Shown here piece after piece: positions 7,513 to 16,795 of a stretch of DNA of 64,000 bases. Position 1 is the first letter of the stretch, and every line of letters begins with the position of its first letter. Made by a program: the position numbers and the translations under genes. Origin of the DNA: Dyadobacter sp. UC 10 (GTDB lineage: Bacteria > Bacteroidota > Bacteroidia > Cytophagales > Spirosomataceae). The notes below the pieces were generated by a model, which had not been told where the DNA came from, made no database searches, and was given only the letters and a program-made list of their open reading frames with translations. The stretch covers positions 4,460,501-4,524,500 of the forward strand of contig NZ_VSRN01000001.1 in assembly GCF_008369915.1 (NCBI RefSeq), read 5' to 3'.

Positions 7513-8157
7513 ATGACAATTGGACTTATCGACAATTTCCCAATTGCCTTGAGAGGGATGAGTGTTTTACTAGGTGTCCATTTCCCGGGGGTAAGACTGA
7601 CGACTGCAATTCGAGTCTCAGAATTTGGGCAACTATCTCACACGTTTCATGCCGATCTCATCATCCTGGGGGTTAATGATAATCGGCTGTTTGAATACGT
7701 TTCCTGTATTAAGGAATGTAGAAAAGCGTTTCCGTTTGTGCCGTTGATCGTCTGTTGCGAAAAATACATTCTCGGTATGTCATCAACTTACTTTCAAGAG
7801 GGGGTAAGGGGACATCTCTTGAAGCAATGTGGAGAAGAGGAGATTTTGGAATGCATCAGGGCTGTTCTGCAGGGCAAGCTTTTTCTATCGGCTGCTCTAC
7901 ATCAGCTGAGTTTACAAGGACATGAAGGTCTAAAGCCCCTAAGACTGGAAGTCTTCGCAAATAGCGGACTCAATCGCCGGGAGCAGGAGGTGGCCTCTTA
8001 CCTTATTCAGGGGGAAAAAACTTCAACTATTGCCATACTACTTCATAAATCCAGACGTACAGTTACCGCAATTAAAAGGGACATCCTGCGAAAACTGAAC
8101 ATTGTAAATGTCGTCGAGCTGTTAAGAATATTTAATAACCCTTCCCAAATCCGCTAA
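7513..8157 (+). CDS. LuxR-type regulator with Asp-less receiver, upstream of giant secreted protein
   Basis: I chose ATG 7513 because the protein then starts MTIGLIDNFPIALRGM, in register with its three relatives in the window; ATG 7450 would add 21 residues. The receiver has DLIILGVNDNRLF where a phospho-acceptor Asp is expected, and HLLKQ at the Lys position. The HTH reads LNRREQEVASYLIQGEKTST and RRTVTAIKRDILRKLNI. It ends 75 bp before the start of the 4-kb secreted repeat-protein gene on the same strand. The other such pair, 22487-26505 and 27078-27630, suggests a dedicated regulator. An imperfect palindrome (ACTAT-TC-ATAGT, 8186-8197) in the gap could be its site. Confidence 0.85.
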   Translation: MTIGLIDNFPIALRGMSVLLGVHFPGVRLTTAIRVSEFGQLSHTFHADLIILGVNDNRLFEYVSCIKECRKAFPFVPLIVCCEKYILGMSSTYFQEGVRGHLLKQCGEEEILECIRAVLQGKLFLSAALHQLSLQGHEGLKPLRLEVFANSGLNRREQEVASYLIQGEKTSTIAILLHKSRRTVTAIKRDILRKLNIVNVVELLRIFNNPSQIR

Positions 8158-8232
8158 TACAGCCTGTTCCTCACTTTTGTCACACACTATTCATAGTATG
8201 AGTTTGTCATTTTGTTAACTAAAATTCTTTTT

Positions 8233-11200
8233 ATGCGAAAGATTTTACAGTACTTTTTACCGGTACTTCTTGTTCTCCAAGTCGCCTGCTTCAACTATTT
8301 AGAGGCGCAAAACTGCTCGATCAATGCAGGGGTAAATGCCAGCATTTGCCTTGGAGCGCCAATCACACTGGATGGTAGTCTTGGCGGCCCTTCCAATGCT
8401 TCCACCGTCCAATGGTCGCTGATTAGCCAGCCCGCCGGAGCAAGCACTGTTATTTCAAACACTAACAGCCTGTATACAACGGCGGGAACGCCTACCATTA
8501 TCGGAGCCTATACTTTCAGGCTCAGCGCTACTTGCGGTGATAATGTCGAAACCCAGGATGAAATAACCATTACTGTCAACCCTGTACCAAGTATACCAAC
8601 TCAATCCGGTCCCTTTGATTTTCCGTGCTATGACGGTACACCAATAATTCTGACCGGCAGTGCTCCAACGGGTGGTGAAACAGTATCGTGGGAAACGATT
8701 GGGGGGAATCTGGGTAGTTTCGGATCGTCTACGTCGGCGAGTACTACATTTACTCCGAAATTCCCCTTGGATGAATGTTCAAATGTTCCTTATTCAATCA
8801 CGATAAAATATACTATATCAAACGCGAGTGGGTGCGAAAGATCTGAGACACGCACATATAGTTTTTCTAGAAGTTATCCATTGGCAGCAGCGGCGGTTCC
8901 CACTCCGGTTTGTGGTTCAGGTACTATGTTAAAAGGAAGTTGTCCAGGCGCTGGTACGGCATTATGGAGCACCGTAAGCAAACCGATAGGTGCGCCTGAT
9001 CCAGTATTCTCATCAGCGTCTTCCAGAAATTCATACGTGGGCAGTCTGGTCCCAGGAAGTTACATCTTCAGGTATACGCTATCAGGCGGCTGTAATTCTG
9101 GATCAGTTGATGTAAACGTGGATGTAACTGGTGGGTCCGGCGTATCAAACGCCAATGCTGGACAAGATCAGTATTTCTGTAATTCACCGGGTATGGCTTC
9201 GCTCGCGGGCAGCAGTCCCGCAGTGGGAGAGACAGTAACGTGGTCGATGCTTTCAGGAGGCACAACAGTGAGTTTTGGCAGTCCGAACAGTGCCAATACA
9301 ACTGTTTCAGGGCTTTCTGATAGCGGTGCTCCGTATCATTTTCTTTATAAGATTAATAACCCGGGTGGATGTAGCAGCATTGATACCGTTGCGATATACG
9401 TCTATCCTAAGCTGGAACTCACCAATACCGGATATTCAATTTGTCATAGAACCGGCGTAGTCAATGCTGTGGGGGATGTAACCTTTGGCTCTTATGGATA
9501 CAAGCAGCTTGATTCTGTTCAGGCCAGTATAACTTACCTGTCCGGCCCATTAAGTAGCGTTGATGGTGGCTGGTCGGTCGTAAGCGGTACAGAAGATGCT
9601 CCAATACCTGTAAATGTTACTCTTGGAGGAACGGTGACTGTCATGCTTGCTGGTGACTCTGGCAGTACGCCACTTTATGTACCGGGGCTAGCTAATCCTG
9701 AGTCAGGCCTATATTCAATTGAAAACTACTTCTTTCTGTATAATGTCGGTACCTACAAGTTTCGTGTATCCTATACCACTAAATGCGGTACTTTCGAAAC
9801 TATTGTAACGGCAACTAGGGGTTACATGCCGGCAGCTGGAGTAAATGCTGGTACGGATGTTGCTTTGCCATGTGCTGCAACCACGGCCACTTTGGCGGGA
9901 AGCATACCTGACGGGGCTGGTAACAATTATGGTTTATGGAGAACAGTACAGATGCCTTCCGGTGCCACGGATCCCATCAACGGCAATAACCAAATGTTGC
10001 GCAACCCTTCCTTGGCAGGACTGGTCAATGGCACTTACATATTCAGGTACGCTAATAATCCCGGGCCGAATTGCGGGCTTGTGACCGACGATATCAAAGT
10101 GGTCATCTCCTCCACGCCCCCCCCGAGCCCCAATGCGGGAACGGATGAAACGCTGTGTGCTGGAACTATCAGTTTGGATGGTTCGGCAATTCCATCTACT
10201 GCCCTTGGATCGTGGTCGGTTGTTTCGCCGACGGGCGCTGCTGTTACGTTTTCTGACTCAACTATTGCGAATCCACAAGTGTCTGGATTGCTGCCTGGGA
10301 CGAATTATATATTTAGGTATACATTAACCAATGGGTGTGGATCTTCATCAGATGATATAGCAATAACTACCTTGCCAAGTTCTTCGCCAGTTAAACCTAT
10401 GGTCTCATTTGTTTCAGGAAGTAACTGTGGCGTTTCGAATCAAAGTTTCCCTTCAACCTTTGCTGTGGGGGTCAACCATACGGCACCTTCCGCAACCCAG
10501 ACAGGGAGCTGGACTGTGGTTGCTTCTCCTGCAAGTGCGTTAACGAGTTATTCCGTGTCGCCTGTTAATTCGGGAAGAGACAATATAACGTTAAGTCTTT
10601 CTGGAGAAGCTTCTGTCAGCTTTATCTATTGCCTTACGGAGAGTACCTGTGCGGCACAATCGGTGTGTGATACAGTTACCCGACTCTATAAAAAGTCGAC
10701 CAATATTGTGAACGCAGGTCCCGATCAACAGTTGTGCTCAATAGCAAGCTATCCGGCCTCTATAAGTTTAACAGGGACCAGCACAGCCCTAAGCACAGAG
10801 TGGTCATTGACATATAGTTCTAACGGGCAGCCGGTAACCATTAATACTCCGGGTGCAAACAGTACCACTGTTTCACTTCCTGCGGATGGAACTTACAGAT
10901 TTCAGTATACCTATTTAAGTACAGATCCGTCCTGTGCTCCATTGACCGATTACGTTGAAGTAAATACATCAACCGGAGGTTCGATTGCATTGGCAGGAGA
11001 TGATATCAGTTTCTGCGACCCGACGGGTACAAGTGCCCTGAATGCAACAGCCCTGACAAGCGGAACAGGTCAATGGCAGATAGAACAGGTCTTTTCAGGG
11101 GGCACTCCAGCCATTAGCAATATTAACTCGCCTACATCTTCAATTACCTTTACCCAGTCGGGTTCAGTTATGCTACGATGGAGTTCTTTTGGCAGCAACG

Positions 11201-12330
11201 CTGATTGCGGTCCTTCAAGTAGTGACTTAGTTATGGTGACTTATATTGCCCCAGCTAAGGCAGGTAACGATCAAAGTCTTTGCGAGAGCACCTCTTCGAA
11301 TCTAAATGCCCAGAACGCGTCGCCAGGGACCGGCTCGTGGATTCAGGTGTCGGGACCCAATACTGCAGGTTTCGGAGATGCATCAAGTAATCAAACAATT
11401 GTTTCTGGATTGATATCCGGCTCCTATACGTTTCGCTGGTCGGTAACGGGCCCCTCGGGTTCGTGCGTGACTTCGGATGATGTTGTGGTAACGGTAAGTT
11501 CGGGTAACCCACAGGCCGACGCGGGTGTTGATTTCGAATCATGTAGCTCCGGATCCAAGGAAATCCGGCTGAATGCAACCGCTGCCCCTACCGGATCAAC
11601 AGGTACTTGGACTGTACAGAGTTTTCCTGCCGCTGCAAGTGCCGGATCGTTCTCTAACCAAAATAATCCGAAGGCTATTTACAATGGCGTAACTACTCCC
11701 GGAACCTACGTCTTTGCCTGGACGATCGATAACGGTATTTGTTCGAGCACAGACTTTTTAACTGTTACCGCCGGCACAGATTCCTGTCCACCAATGCCTG
11801 TCAAATTAATTTCCTTCAATGCAAAGTCAGAGGGGGCTGTTGTGAATCTCTCTTGGACTGTTGCAGATGAAGTGGCATTCAAAAATTACGAGGTAATGCA
11901 TAGCTTAAATGGAAGATTGTTTAGCACTGTGGGTGTCGTCGACGGTGAAAACCAAGATGCATATAGTTTTGTGCATACTACTCCGATTCCAGGTGAAAAT
12001 TACTACCGTTTAAAAATGAATGACGACGATGGGACTTTTAGTTATAGCAAAATCAATTTTGTCAAATCGGGTACAGTTACGGAGGTAAGCGTTTATCCAA
12101 ACCCCGTAAAATCATTTGTCAACATCAAGTTCCTACAAAGTCAAATTGGACAGCAGGTCAAGATCGAACTTTATAACACGTTGGGGCAAAAGGTTGTAAC
12201 TAAGAGTCTTATTGTTACCAACTTGGAACAGACATTGCCGGTGAATCATCTGACTTCTGGGTATTATGTGCTAAAATTGCTGACTGAGAGTGGTAAATAT
12301 GATCAAAAGAAAATTCAGATCGCACCCTAG
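8233..12330 (+). CDS. Giant secreted protein with tandem PKD/Ig-like repeats and T9SS sorting domain
   Basis: About 1365 residues. ATG 8233 gives the signal peptide MRKILQYFLPVLLVLQVACF, ending in an EAQ-type cleavage site. The body is a string of about 80-100-residue beta-sandwich repeats, recognisable by NAGxDxxLC at the start and YxFRYTxxxGC...DDxxxTV at the end, many with paired cysteines. The C-terminal part has PVKLISFNAKSEGAVVNLSW, the YYRLKMNDDDGTFSYSKI block, VYPNPVKSF and a final YYVLKLLTESGKY...KKIQIAP. This is the type A T9SS sorting domain, so the protein should pass the outer membrane and be anchored or released. It is a full-length paralogue of 22487-26505 and could be an adhesin or matrix protein. 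Its stop codon abuts an mscS remnant. Confidence 0.9.
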   Translation: MRKILQYFLPVLLVLQVACFNYLEAQNCSINAGVNASICLGAPITLDGSLGGPSNASTVQWSLISQPAGASTVISNTNSLYTTAGTPTIIGAYTFRLSATCGDNVETQDEITITVNPVPSIPTQSGPFDFPCYDGTPIILTGSAPTGGETVSWETIGGNLGSFGSSTSASTTFTPKFPLDECSNVPYSITIKYTISNASGCERSETRTYSFSRSYPLAAAAVPTPVCGSGTMLKGSCPGAGTALWSTVSKPIGAPDPVFSSASSRNSYVGSLVPGSYIFRYTLSGGCNSGSVDVNVDVTGGSGVSNANAGQDQYFCNSPGMASLAGSSPAVGETVTWSMLSGGTTVSFGSPNSANTTVSGLSDSGAPYHFLYKINNPGGCSSIDTVAIYVYPKLELTNTGYSICHRTGVVNAVGDVTFGSYGYKQLDSVQASITYLSGPLSSVDGGWSVVSGTEDAPIPVNVTLGGTVTVMLAGDSGSTPLYVPGLANPESGLYSIENYFFLYNVGTYKFRVSYTTKCGTFETIVTATRGYMPAAGVNAGTDVALPCAATTATLAGSIPDGAGNNYGLWRTVQMPSGATDPINGNNQMLRNPSLAGLVNGTYIFRYANNPGPNCGLVTDDIKVVISSTPPPSPNAGTDETLCAGTISLDGSAIPSTALGSWSVVSPTGAAVTFSDSTIANPQVSGLLPGTNYIFRYTLTNGCGSSSDDIAITTLPSSSPVKPMVSFVSGSNCGVSNQSFPSTFAVGVNHTAPSATQTGSWTVVASPASALTSYSVSPVNSGRDNITLSLSGEASVSFIYCLTESTCAAQSVCDTVTRLYKKSTNIVNAGPDQQLCSIASYPASISLTGTSTALSTEWSLTYSSNGQPVTINTPGANSTTVSLPADGTYRFQYTYLSTDPSCAPLTDYVEVNTSTGGSIALAGDDISFCDPTGTSALNATALTSGTGQWQIEQVFSGGTPAISNINSPTSSITFTQSGSVMLRWSSFGSNADCGPSSSDLVMVTYIAPAKAGNDQSLCESTSSNLNAQNASPGTGSWIQVSGPNTAGFGDASSNQTIVSGLISGSYTFRWSVTGPSGSCVTSDDVVVTVSSGNPQADAGVDFESCSSGSKEIRLNATAAPTGSTGTWTVQSFPAAASAGSFSNQNNPKAIYNGVTTPGTYVFAWTIDNGICSSTDFLTVTAGTDSCPPMPVKLISFNAKSEGAVVNLSWTVADEVAFKNYEVMHSLNGRLFSTVGVVDGENQDAYSFVHTTPIPGENYYRLKMNDDDGTFSYSKINFVKSGTVTEVSVYPNPVKSFVNIKFLQSQIGQQVKIELYNTLGQKVVTKSLIVTNLEQTLPVNHLTSGYYVLKLLTESGKYDQKKIQIAP

Positions 12331-12688
12331 ATATTTTATACCCAACGGTCCGCTTTCAACATCTCCTATCGTCAACATTTCAGGGAAAGGCAAAATTCGG
12401 GTGGATATGGTCTTTGCCGCAGGGTCACAAAATGGGGCGGATAACATAAGATATTCGGTTCAGAAGGTGGTTGATGCCTGTCCTACCACGTTCAGGGGTT
12501 CGGAACACGATGTGCTGGTAACGAAACTGACCGAAAACTCAATTTTTTTCGATGTCCGTGTATGGACGCTGAGCGAAAACTATTGGGCAACTTATTACGA
12601 TGTCCACGAAGGAATAAGCCGTCAATTCGCAACAGATGGCATTCAGGCCCCAAAACCAGCTGAAATAAGCGTAGCACTTAAGCAATAA
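12331..12688 (+). pseudogene. mscS C-terminal fragment
   Basis: Read directly after the stop of the giant gene (same frame as a start at 12290), the translation is RYFIPNGPLSTSPIVNIS, then GKIRVDMVFAAGSQNGADNI, VLVTKLTENSIFFDVRVW, YWATYYDVHEGISRQF and GIQAPKP. This matches the end of the beta domain and the C-terminal alpha/beta domain of small-conductance mechanosensitive channels (IPN...IVNxS...IRVD). The transmembrane pore helices are missing. It is a stump left by a rearrangement that joined the giant gene to mscS. Expression as a soluble fragment would have no channel function. Confidence 0.75.
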
Positions 12689-12759
12689 AGGCCTGGAAAT
12701 TTGAGTATGAACCGGGATATAATCCTGGCTGAATAAAATCAACAACTGGAGATTAATCG

Positions 12760-12792
12760 TTCGCTCTTCTGTATTTCGGGAGAGCGAATTTT
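12760..12792 (+). terminator. Terminator after mscS stump
   Basis: TTCGCTCT and AGAGCGAA form an 8-bp stem with a loop of about 14 nt, followed by TTTTA. Probably the original mscS terminator, which now serves the giant gene. Confidence 0.6.
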
Positions 12793-12939
12793 AATGTCTG
12801 TACCTCAGGTAGTTCAATTGATAACAATGAGACCTGAGGCATCGACTGGCACTGCCCGTCAGGAAAACCGGATCACTTTTTCAAATAGCACTCTCCATAC
12901 CAAAACAGGAGGGTCAGACCCACGTAAACCCAACTTTCA

Positions 12940-13044
12940 ATGTTCAACTCTGCCGAATCATCGATGATTGCGTCACTCGCTGTAAGTGCGCTGCTTGTTT
13001 TGTTAATCATCTGTATTCTCGTATCTAATTTGCGTAAGTATTAA
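12940..13044 (+). CDS. Possible 34-residue single-span membrane peptide
   Basis: ATG 12940 opens a 34-codon frame, MFNSAESSMIASLAVSALLV and onward, ending NLRKY at a TAA. Residues 9-29 form one strongly hydrophobic helix with a basic C-terminal end, as in small membrane proteins. A purine-rich AACAGGAGGG lies upstream but about 29 bp before the ATG, too far for a normal ribosome site. No homologue is recognised. Confidence 0.35.
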   Translation: MFNSAESSMIASLAVSALLVLLIICILVSNLRKY

Positions 13045-13074
13045 CGCCATTAATGCTGACTTTTAAATAGTTGT

Positions 13075-13108
13075 GGGTGACAGTCCGAATGAATCCGGAC
13101 TGTCACCC
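13075..13108. terminator. Strong hairpin terminator
   Basis: A 13-bp perfect stem, GGGTGACAGTCCG and CGGACTGTCACCC, with an 8-nt loop. It lies 32 bp beyond the stop codon of the minus-strand gene 13140-16409 and probably ends that transcript. Confidence 0.75.
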
Positions 13109-13139
13109 GCAAACGTATGGCAACCTCGTTAGATTTGCC

Positions 13140-16100
13140 TTATTTTGATATCATTACCTTAAATGACCGGTATTGATTATCGGTTCCTTTAACATTTACA
13201 ATATAAAGCCCGGGAAGCAGATGAGCGACGTTGATTCCCTCATTACTGAACTTTCTGGACGTAAAGATTTTTTGCCCGTTTGAGTTGATTATTGAAATTT
13301 CTTTCACTTTCCCGGTTGTAAAACCTTTCAGGTACAGAAATTCGGTTGCAGGATTCGGATATGCTCCCACCTCTTCTTTAAAGCTGTAATTTACACTTCT
13401 GATGCCACTAAATGAGAAGGACATATCGAAATCTACCATACGAAGGCGATAAAGGTTCTGGTTTTGCAACGGCTCGCGATCTTTAAATTCGTACCGTTTC
13501 ACGCTAGCGCTTTCGCCGTGTGAATGCACTATTCCAATCTTCTGCCATTTTTTACCATCCGGGCTGCGCTCGATCTCGAAACGGTCACTGTTGGTTTCAG
13601 TCGTCGTCGCCCAGTTTAGAAGTATGCCTTCGTCCATTGCCTTCGCCTCGAAGCTAATCAGGGTCACGGGAAGTGAGTACCAAATACCGGCGTCGACATT
13701 CATATTGAATTCGTTATCGGCCAGTGTTATTACAACGGTTTTTCCGTTGAAGTCGGCATCATTATTTGAGCCATCATTTAAACTACCGATAATTGGACTA
13801 AAAATATATCCTGATGGCAGACCACTAAACCCTACAATGTAGGAGCCTGCTGGCAGATCCGCGAAGCTGTAATAGCCCGTTGCATCGGTAGTTGTGGTGA
13901 GAAGCACTGTCACCCCGTCCGAATCATATAGCGTTACAGTAATTCCGGCCGCACCTACTTCTGTCGCATTCTGAGTTCCTAAATCCTTGGTGTCTATCCA
14001 TACATAATTCCCCAGGCCAGATTTGGCAAGTGGTTGATTACAATTGATGCTGTTCAGATTTACGGTAACTACCTTGGTAATGCAATCTTCAAGGGTGATT
14101 GTACAAACGTAAGTGCCATTATTCGCGGCCGCATAAGATGCAAATACGATATCCTTCGAAGTTGCTATTTCCGGGCCACCATTGAAAGTCCAGGAATAAC
14201 TTGCGTTGGTTATCTCTTCTGCACTCAATGTATAAGGCTGACCCAGACAGGGCTGTGCTGTATTAGTTACGTATACGGCAACGAGTGGTTTGATAGACAC
14301 CTGCGTAACAGATGTTTTGCCGCACTGATCTGTGATCCTGACATCGTAATCAGTATCGGCCGACAGTCCTTCTGCTGTGTAGTTGTTTGGAACAGCAGTG
14401 CCTATGGTTGTGTAATTAGTCTCTGTAACCTTCTTCATTTCCAGCAGAAAAGGTCCAAAACCAGAGAACTCGAACACGGCCATGCCAGTTGTCGTGCTGC
14501 CTGTGCAGTTGACGCCTAATTTTTTCAAAACAACCGGCGCAGAACCCTGCGGTTGAACGATCAGCTCCTTGGTAATCTCCATATTTGCCTGTCCGCAGTC
14601 CGACATATCGGCGATTGCTTTCAGTGTGTAGGTTCCTGGCTCAAGGTTTGTGAAACTGCCGGTGGCGTTACTTGCGATTATTGTCGTACCCTGGAGAAGT
14701 TCATAAGTAATCACCTGTGTCCCATTGTAGTCCAGGTCGGCTGTTATTGTACCGGCTCCACCGCAAAGCTGTGTTACCGAGCCGTCAAGTGAGAAAGTTA
14801 GCGTGGGCTCAGTCGGGGGGATGGTAACAGGAACTTCCGTGGGGGGACAGGTCGGATCGGTCGGTGTAATCACAACCTTGTAACTTCCGGGGAAGATCTG
14901 TTCGAAATATATCGCTCCGTTGTATAATGTATATACGGTGGCATTGGCAACAAATGTGTTGGTCGCTGCATCAACTAACTTAAAACTTGAGAAGTCGTGG
15001 TTCGGTACATATCCGTTAATCTCTAACACCACATTAAACGTCCCTGTAGCGCCCACACAATCCAGTTTTGTGTCGAACCAGGTCACTACCGGCCCATTCG
15101 CTGGTGTAGGTGTATATATTGTTCTTGTCAAGCTGTCTTCGCAGGCATCTGAAACTACATATGTATAGTGGTGTGCATTGGGGAAAGTATAGGTATTACT
15201 ATAATGGAATTGAAACGACTGGTCAGTTCCGGGCACAGGGTTGTCACTGGCATCAAAACCCTGAATGGTCACATTGTACGGATAAACGCCGTCATAAATA
15301 TCAAAGGCTATATTGACACTATCCGTGGGAGAGCATCCCACATGCACCTGCGCCCACGATTTCAGCTCCGGTTTCTGTAATGGGTAACATGCTACGGTTG
15401 TCTCTCCACAGCGAGATACGGTCCTGATCAGTACGCTTTCTGCGGTGCTCGGGAATGCCAGGTCCAGGTCCGATTCGCTCATCACGATTACACTGTGATC
15501 TGGCCCAACGGATGTCGGAATCGTACAGGGGGCTCCGGCGGCGAGGTACCATATATCAACTGCGTAGGCGGAGTTTGTGGGATCTATAATGGTATTGTCA
15601 TCTTCTCTCCGAAGGCTGGCCTTTGCCAGGCTTCCGTTGCATTGAGCTCCGTTATATGCCAGGGTTACTTTCGCCTGCGGATAAATAGGCTTGACGTCAA
15701 CAGATTGTGTAATAAAATTGTTGCAGGCATCCTTAACCCTTACCTGATAGACGCCAAATGAAGTTGCAGTATAAATGTTTTCGGTGCCGTAGGTGAAATT
15801 GGCATCCGGTTCGGCCGCGTTGTCTGACAGCAGGAAAGCATACATCAATGGTGCCATGCCGCCATTTGCAGTGGCAGTAATGTAGGCACCAGCATTAGTG
15901 GTAGCGTTGTTTCGGTTATTTCCGCCACCACCGCCAATAGCGCATTCGTTTGAGACAGCCGCCGTCAAACTTAGTGGCGTATATTCATCAGCGACAGTAG
16001 CGGTAACGTCTGCAAACACCGTTCCGCACGTTATCCTGATCGTATAACTGCCCGCAGGTAACCCCGTGAAATGGCTGGAACTCTGGGAGGTAGTCTGATA

Positions 16101-16409
16101 ACCTCCGGAAGCTGGACCTGAGATAATCTGGTATGTGGCAGAAGGCTCGGACTCCGCGCTCGAATGCACCAGGATTTGCCCGGAAGAAGGGCAAGTCGCT
16201 GCCGTTGCCACCGCGGGGGTAGTAGTAATCGATGAAGGGCATTGTGCGTAAGAAGCAATGCTAAAAAGCAGGAACGCCACTGCTAAATTTAATCTCTGGT
16301 GTAACTCAAAACCAGTGTCGGGGAATCTGGGGTGCGCACCTCGTCCGATCATGATCGAACTCCGGCGCGACCTGGTGAGAAATCGCGTAAAATGGAACAT
16401 AGAATACAA
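13140..16409 (-). CDS. Large secreted multi-repeat protein with SdrD B-like domain and T9SS sorting domain
   Basis: Up to 1089 residues. The hydrophobic signal LNLAVAFLLFSIASYAQCPS lies unusually far in (about residues 40-60), so the true start may be 16352 or further downstream. SprB-like beta repeats follow (YQIISGPASGGYQTTSQSSS, LPAGSYTIRITCG, LEPGTYTLKAIADMSDCG). Next comes a single SdrD_B/CNA-B-like domain (GLGNYVWIDTKDLGTQNA, AGITVTLYDSDG, YYSFADLPAGSYIVGFS). The C-terminus has PVTLISFEAKAMDEGILLNW, YRLRMVDFDMSFSFS, AYPNPATEF and GLYIVNVKG, which is the T9SS type A sorting domain. SprB-type repeats are known from gliding adhesins; the role here is inferred to be surface adhesion. The 386-bp gap to the divergent sensor gene 16796 probably holds both promoters. 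Confidence 0.88.
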   Translation of the reverse strand: MYSMFHFTRFLTRSRRSSIMIGRGAHPRFPDTGFELHQRLNLAVAFLLFSIASYAQCPSSITTTPAVATAATCPSSGQILVHSSAESEPSATYQIISGPASGGYQTTSQSSSHFTGLPAGSYTIRITCGTVFADVTATVADEYTPLSLTAAVSNECAIGGGGGNNRNNATTNAGAYITATANGGMAPLMYAFLLSDNAAEPDANFTYGTENIYTATSFGVYQVRVKDACNNFITQSVDVKPIYPQAKVTLAYNGAQCNGSLAKASLRREDDNTIIDPTNSAYAVDIWYLAAGAPCTIPTSVGPDHSVIVMSESDLDLAFPSTAESVLIRTVSRCGETTVACYPLQKPELKSWAQVHVGCSPTDSVNIAFDIYDGVYPYNVTIQGFDASDNPVPGTDQSFQFHYSNTYTFPNAHHYTYVVSDACEDSLTRTIYTPTPANGPVVTWFDTKLDCVGATGTFNVVLEINGYVPNHDFSSFKLVDAATNTFVANATVYTLYNGAIYFEQIFPGSYKVVITPTDPTCPPTEVPVTIPPTEPTLTFSLDGSVTQLCGGAGTITADLDYNGTQVITYELLQGTTIIASNATGSFTNLEPGTYTLKAIADMSDCGQANMEITKELIVQPQGSAPVVLKKLGVNCTGSTTTGMAVFEFSGFGPFLLEMKKVTETNYTTIGTAVPNNYTAEGLSADTDYDVRITDQCGKTSVTQVSIKPLVAVYVTNTAQPCLGQPYTLSAEEITNASYSWTFNGGPEIATSKDIVFASYAAANNGTYVCTITLEDCITKVVTVNLNSINCNQPLAKSGLGNYVWIDTKDLGTQNATEVGAAGITVTLYDSDGVTVLLTTTTDATGYYSFADLPAGSYIVGFSGLPSGYIFSPIIGSLNDGSNNDADFNGKTVVITLADNEFNMNVDAGIWYSLPVTLISFEAKAMDEGILLNWATTTETNSDRFEIERSPDGKKWQKIGIVHSHGESASVKRYEFKDREPLQNQNLYRLRMVDFDMSFSFSGIRSVNYSFKEEVGAYPNPATEFLYLKGFTTGKVKEISIINSNGQKIFTSRKFSNEGINVAHLLPGLYIVNVKGTDNQYRSFKVMISK

Positions 16410-16795
16410 TGAAGGTTAAAAAAAAGAATTGTTTTGCCTTCGCAAACTTATTATTTGCCATAACCCTCAACTGTCAGAGGCGCACGGAGACGCATAAGTA
16501 TTTGTATGGCACAACTAGTTGATTAACTACAAAATCCGGGGTGCAGACAAGGCATTCCTGCACTAAGAACATTTTATACCGGTTATTAATATACGTTGAA
16601 TTTTACAGCGGAACTGGCCTCGATTATCTATGAATTTTTCCCCAATCGCCACTCCTGTTAAAAAGTCGAAGAGTTACTGATCATGAAGTGAAAATACATT
16701 TTAAAAAAACCTGAAATTTCAATAAGTACTTTATAAATTGGGACACAATAATTGCATTTGGTGGAGAAATTTCATCATTCTCCTTCGACGGATTT

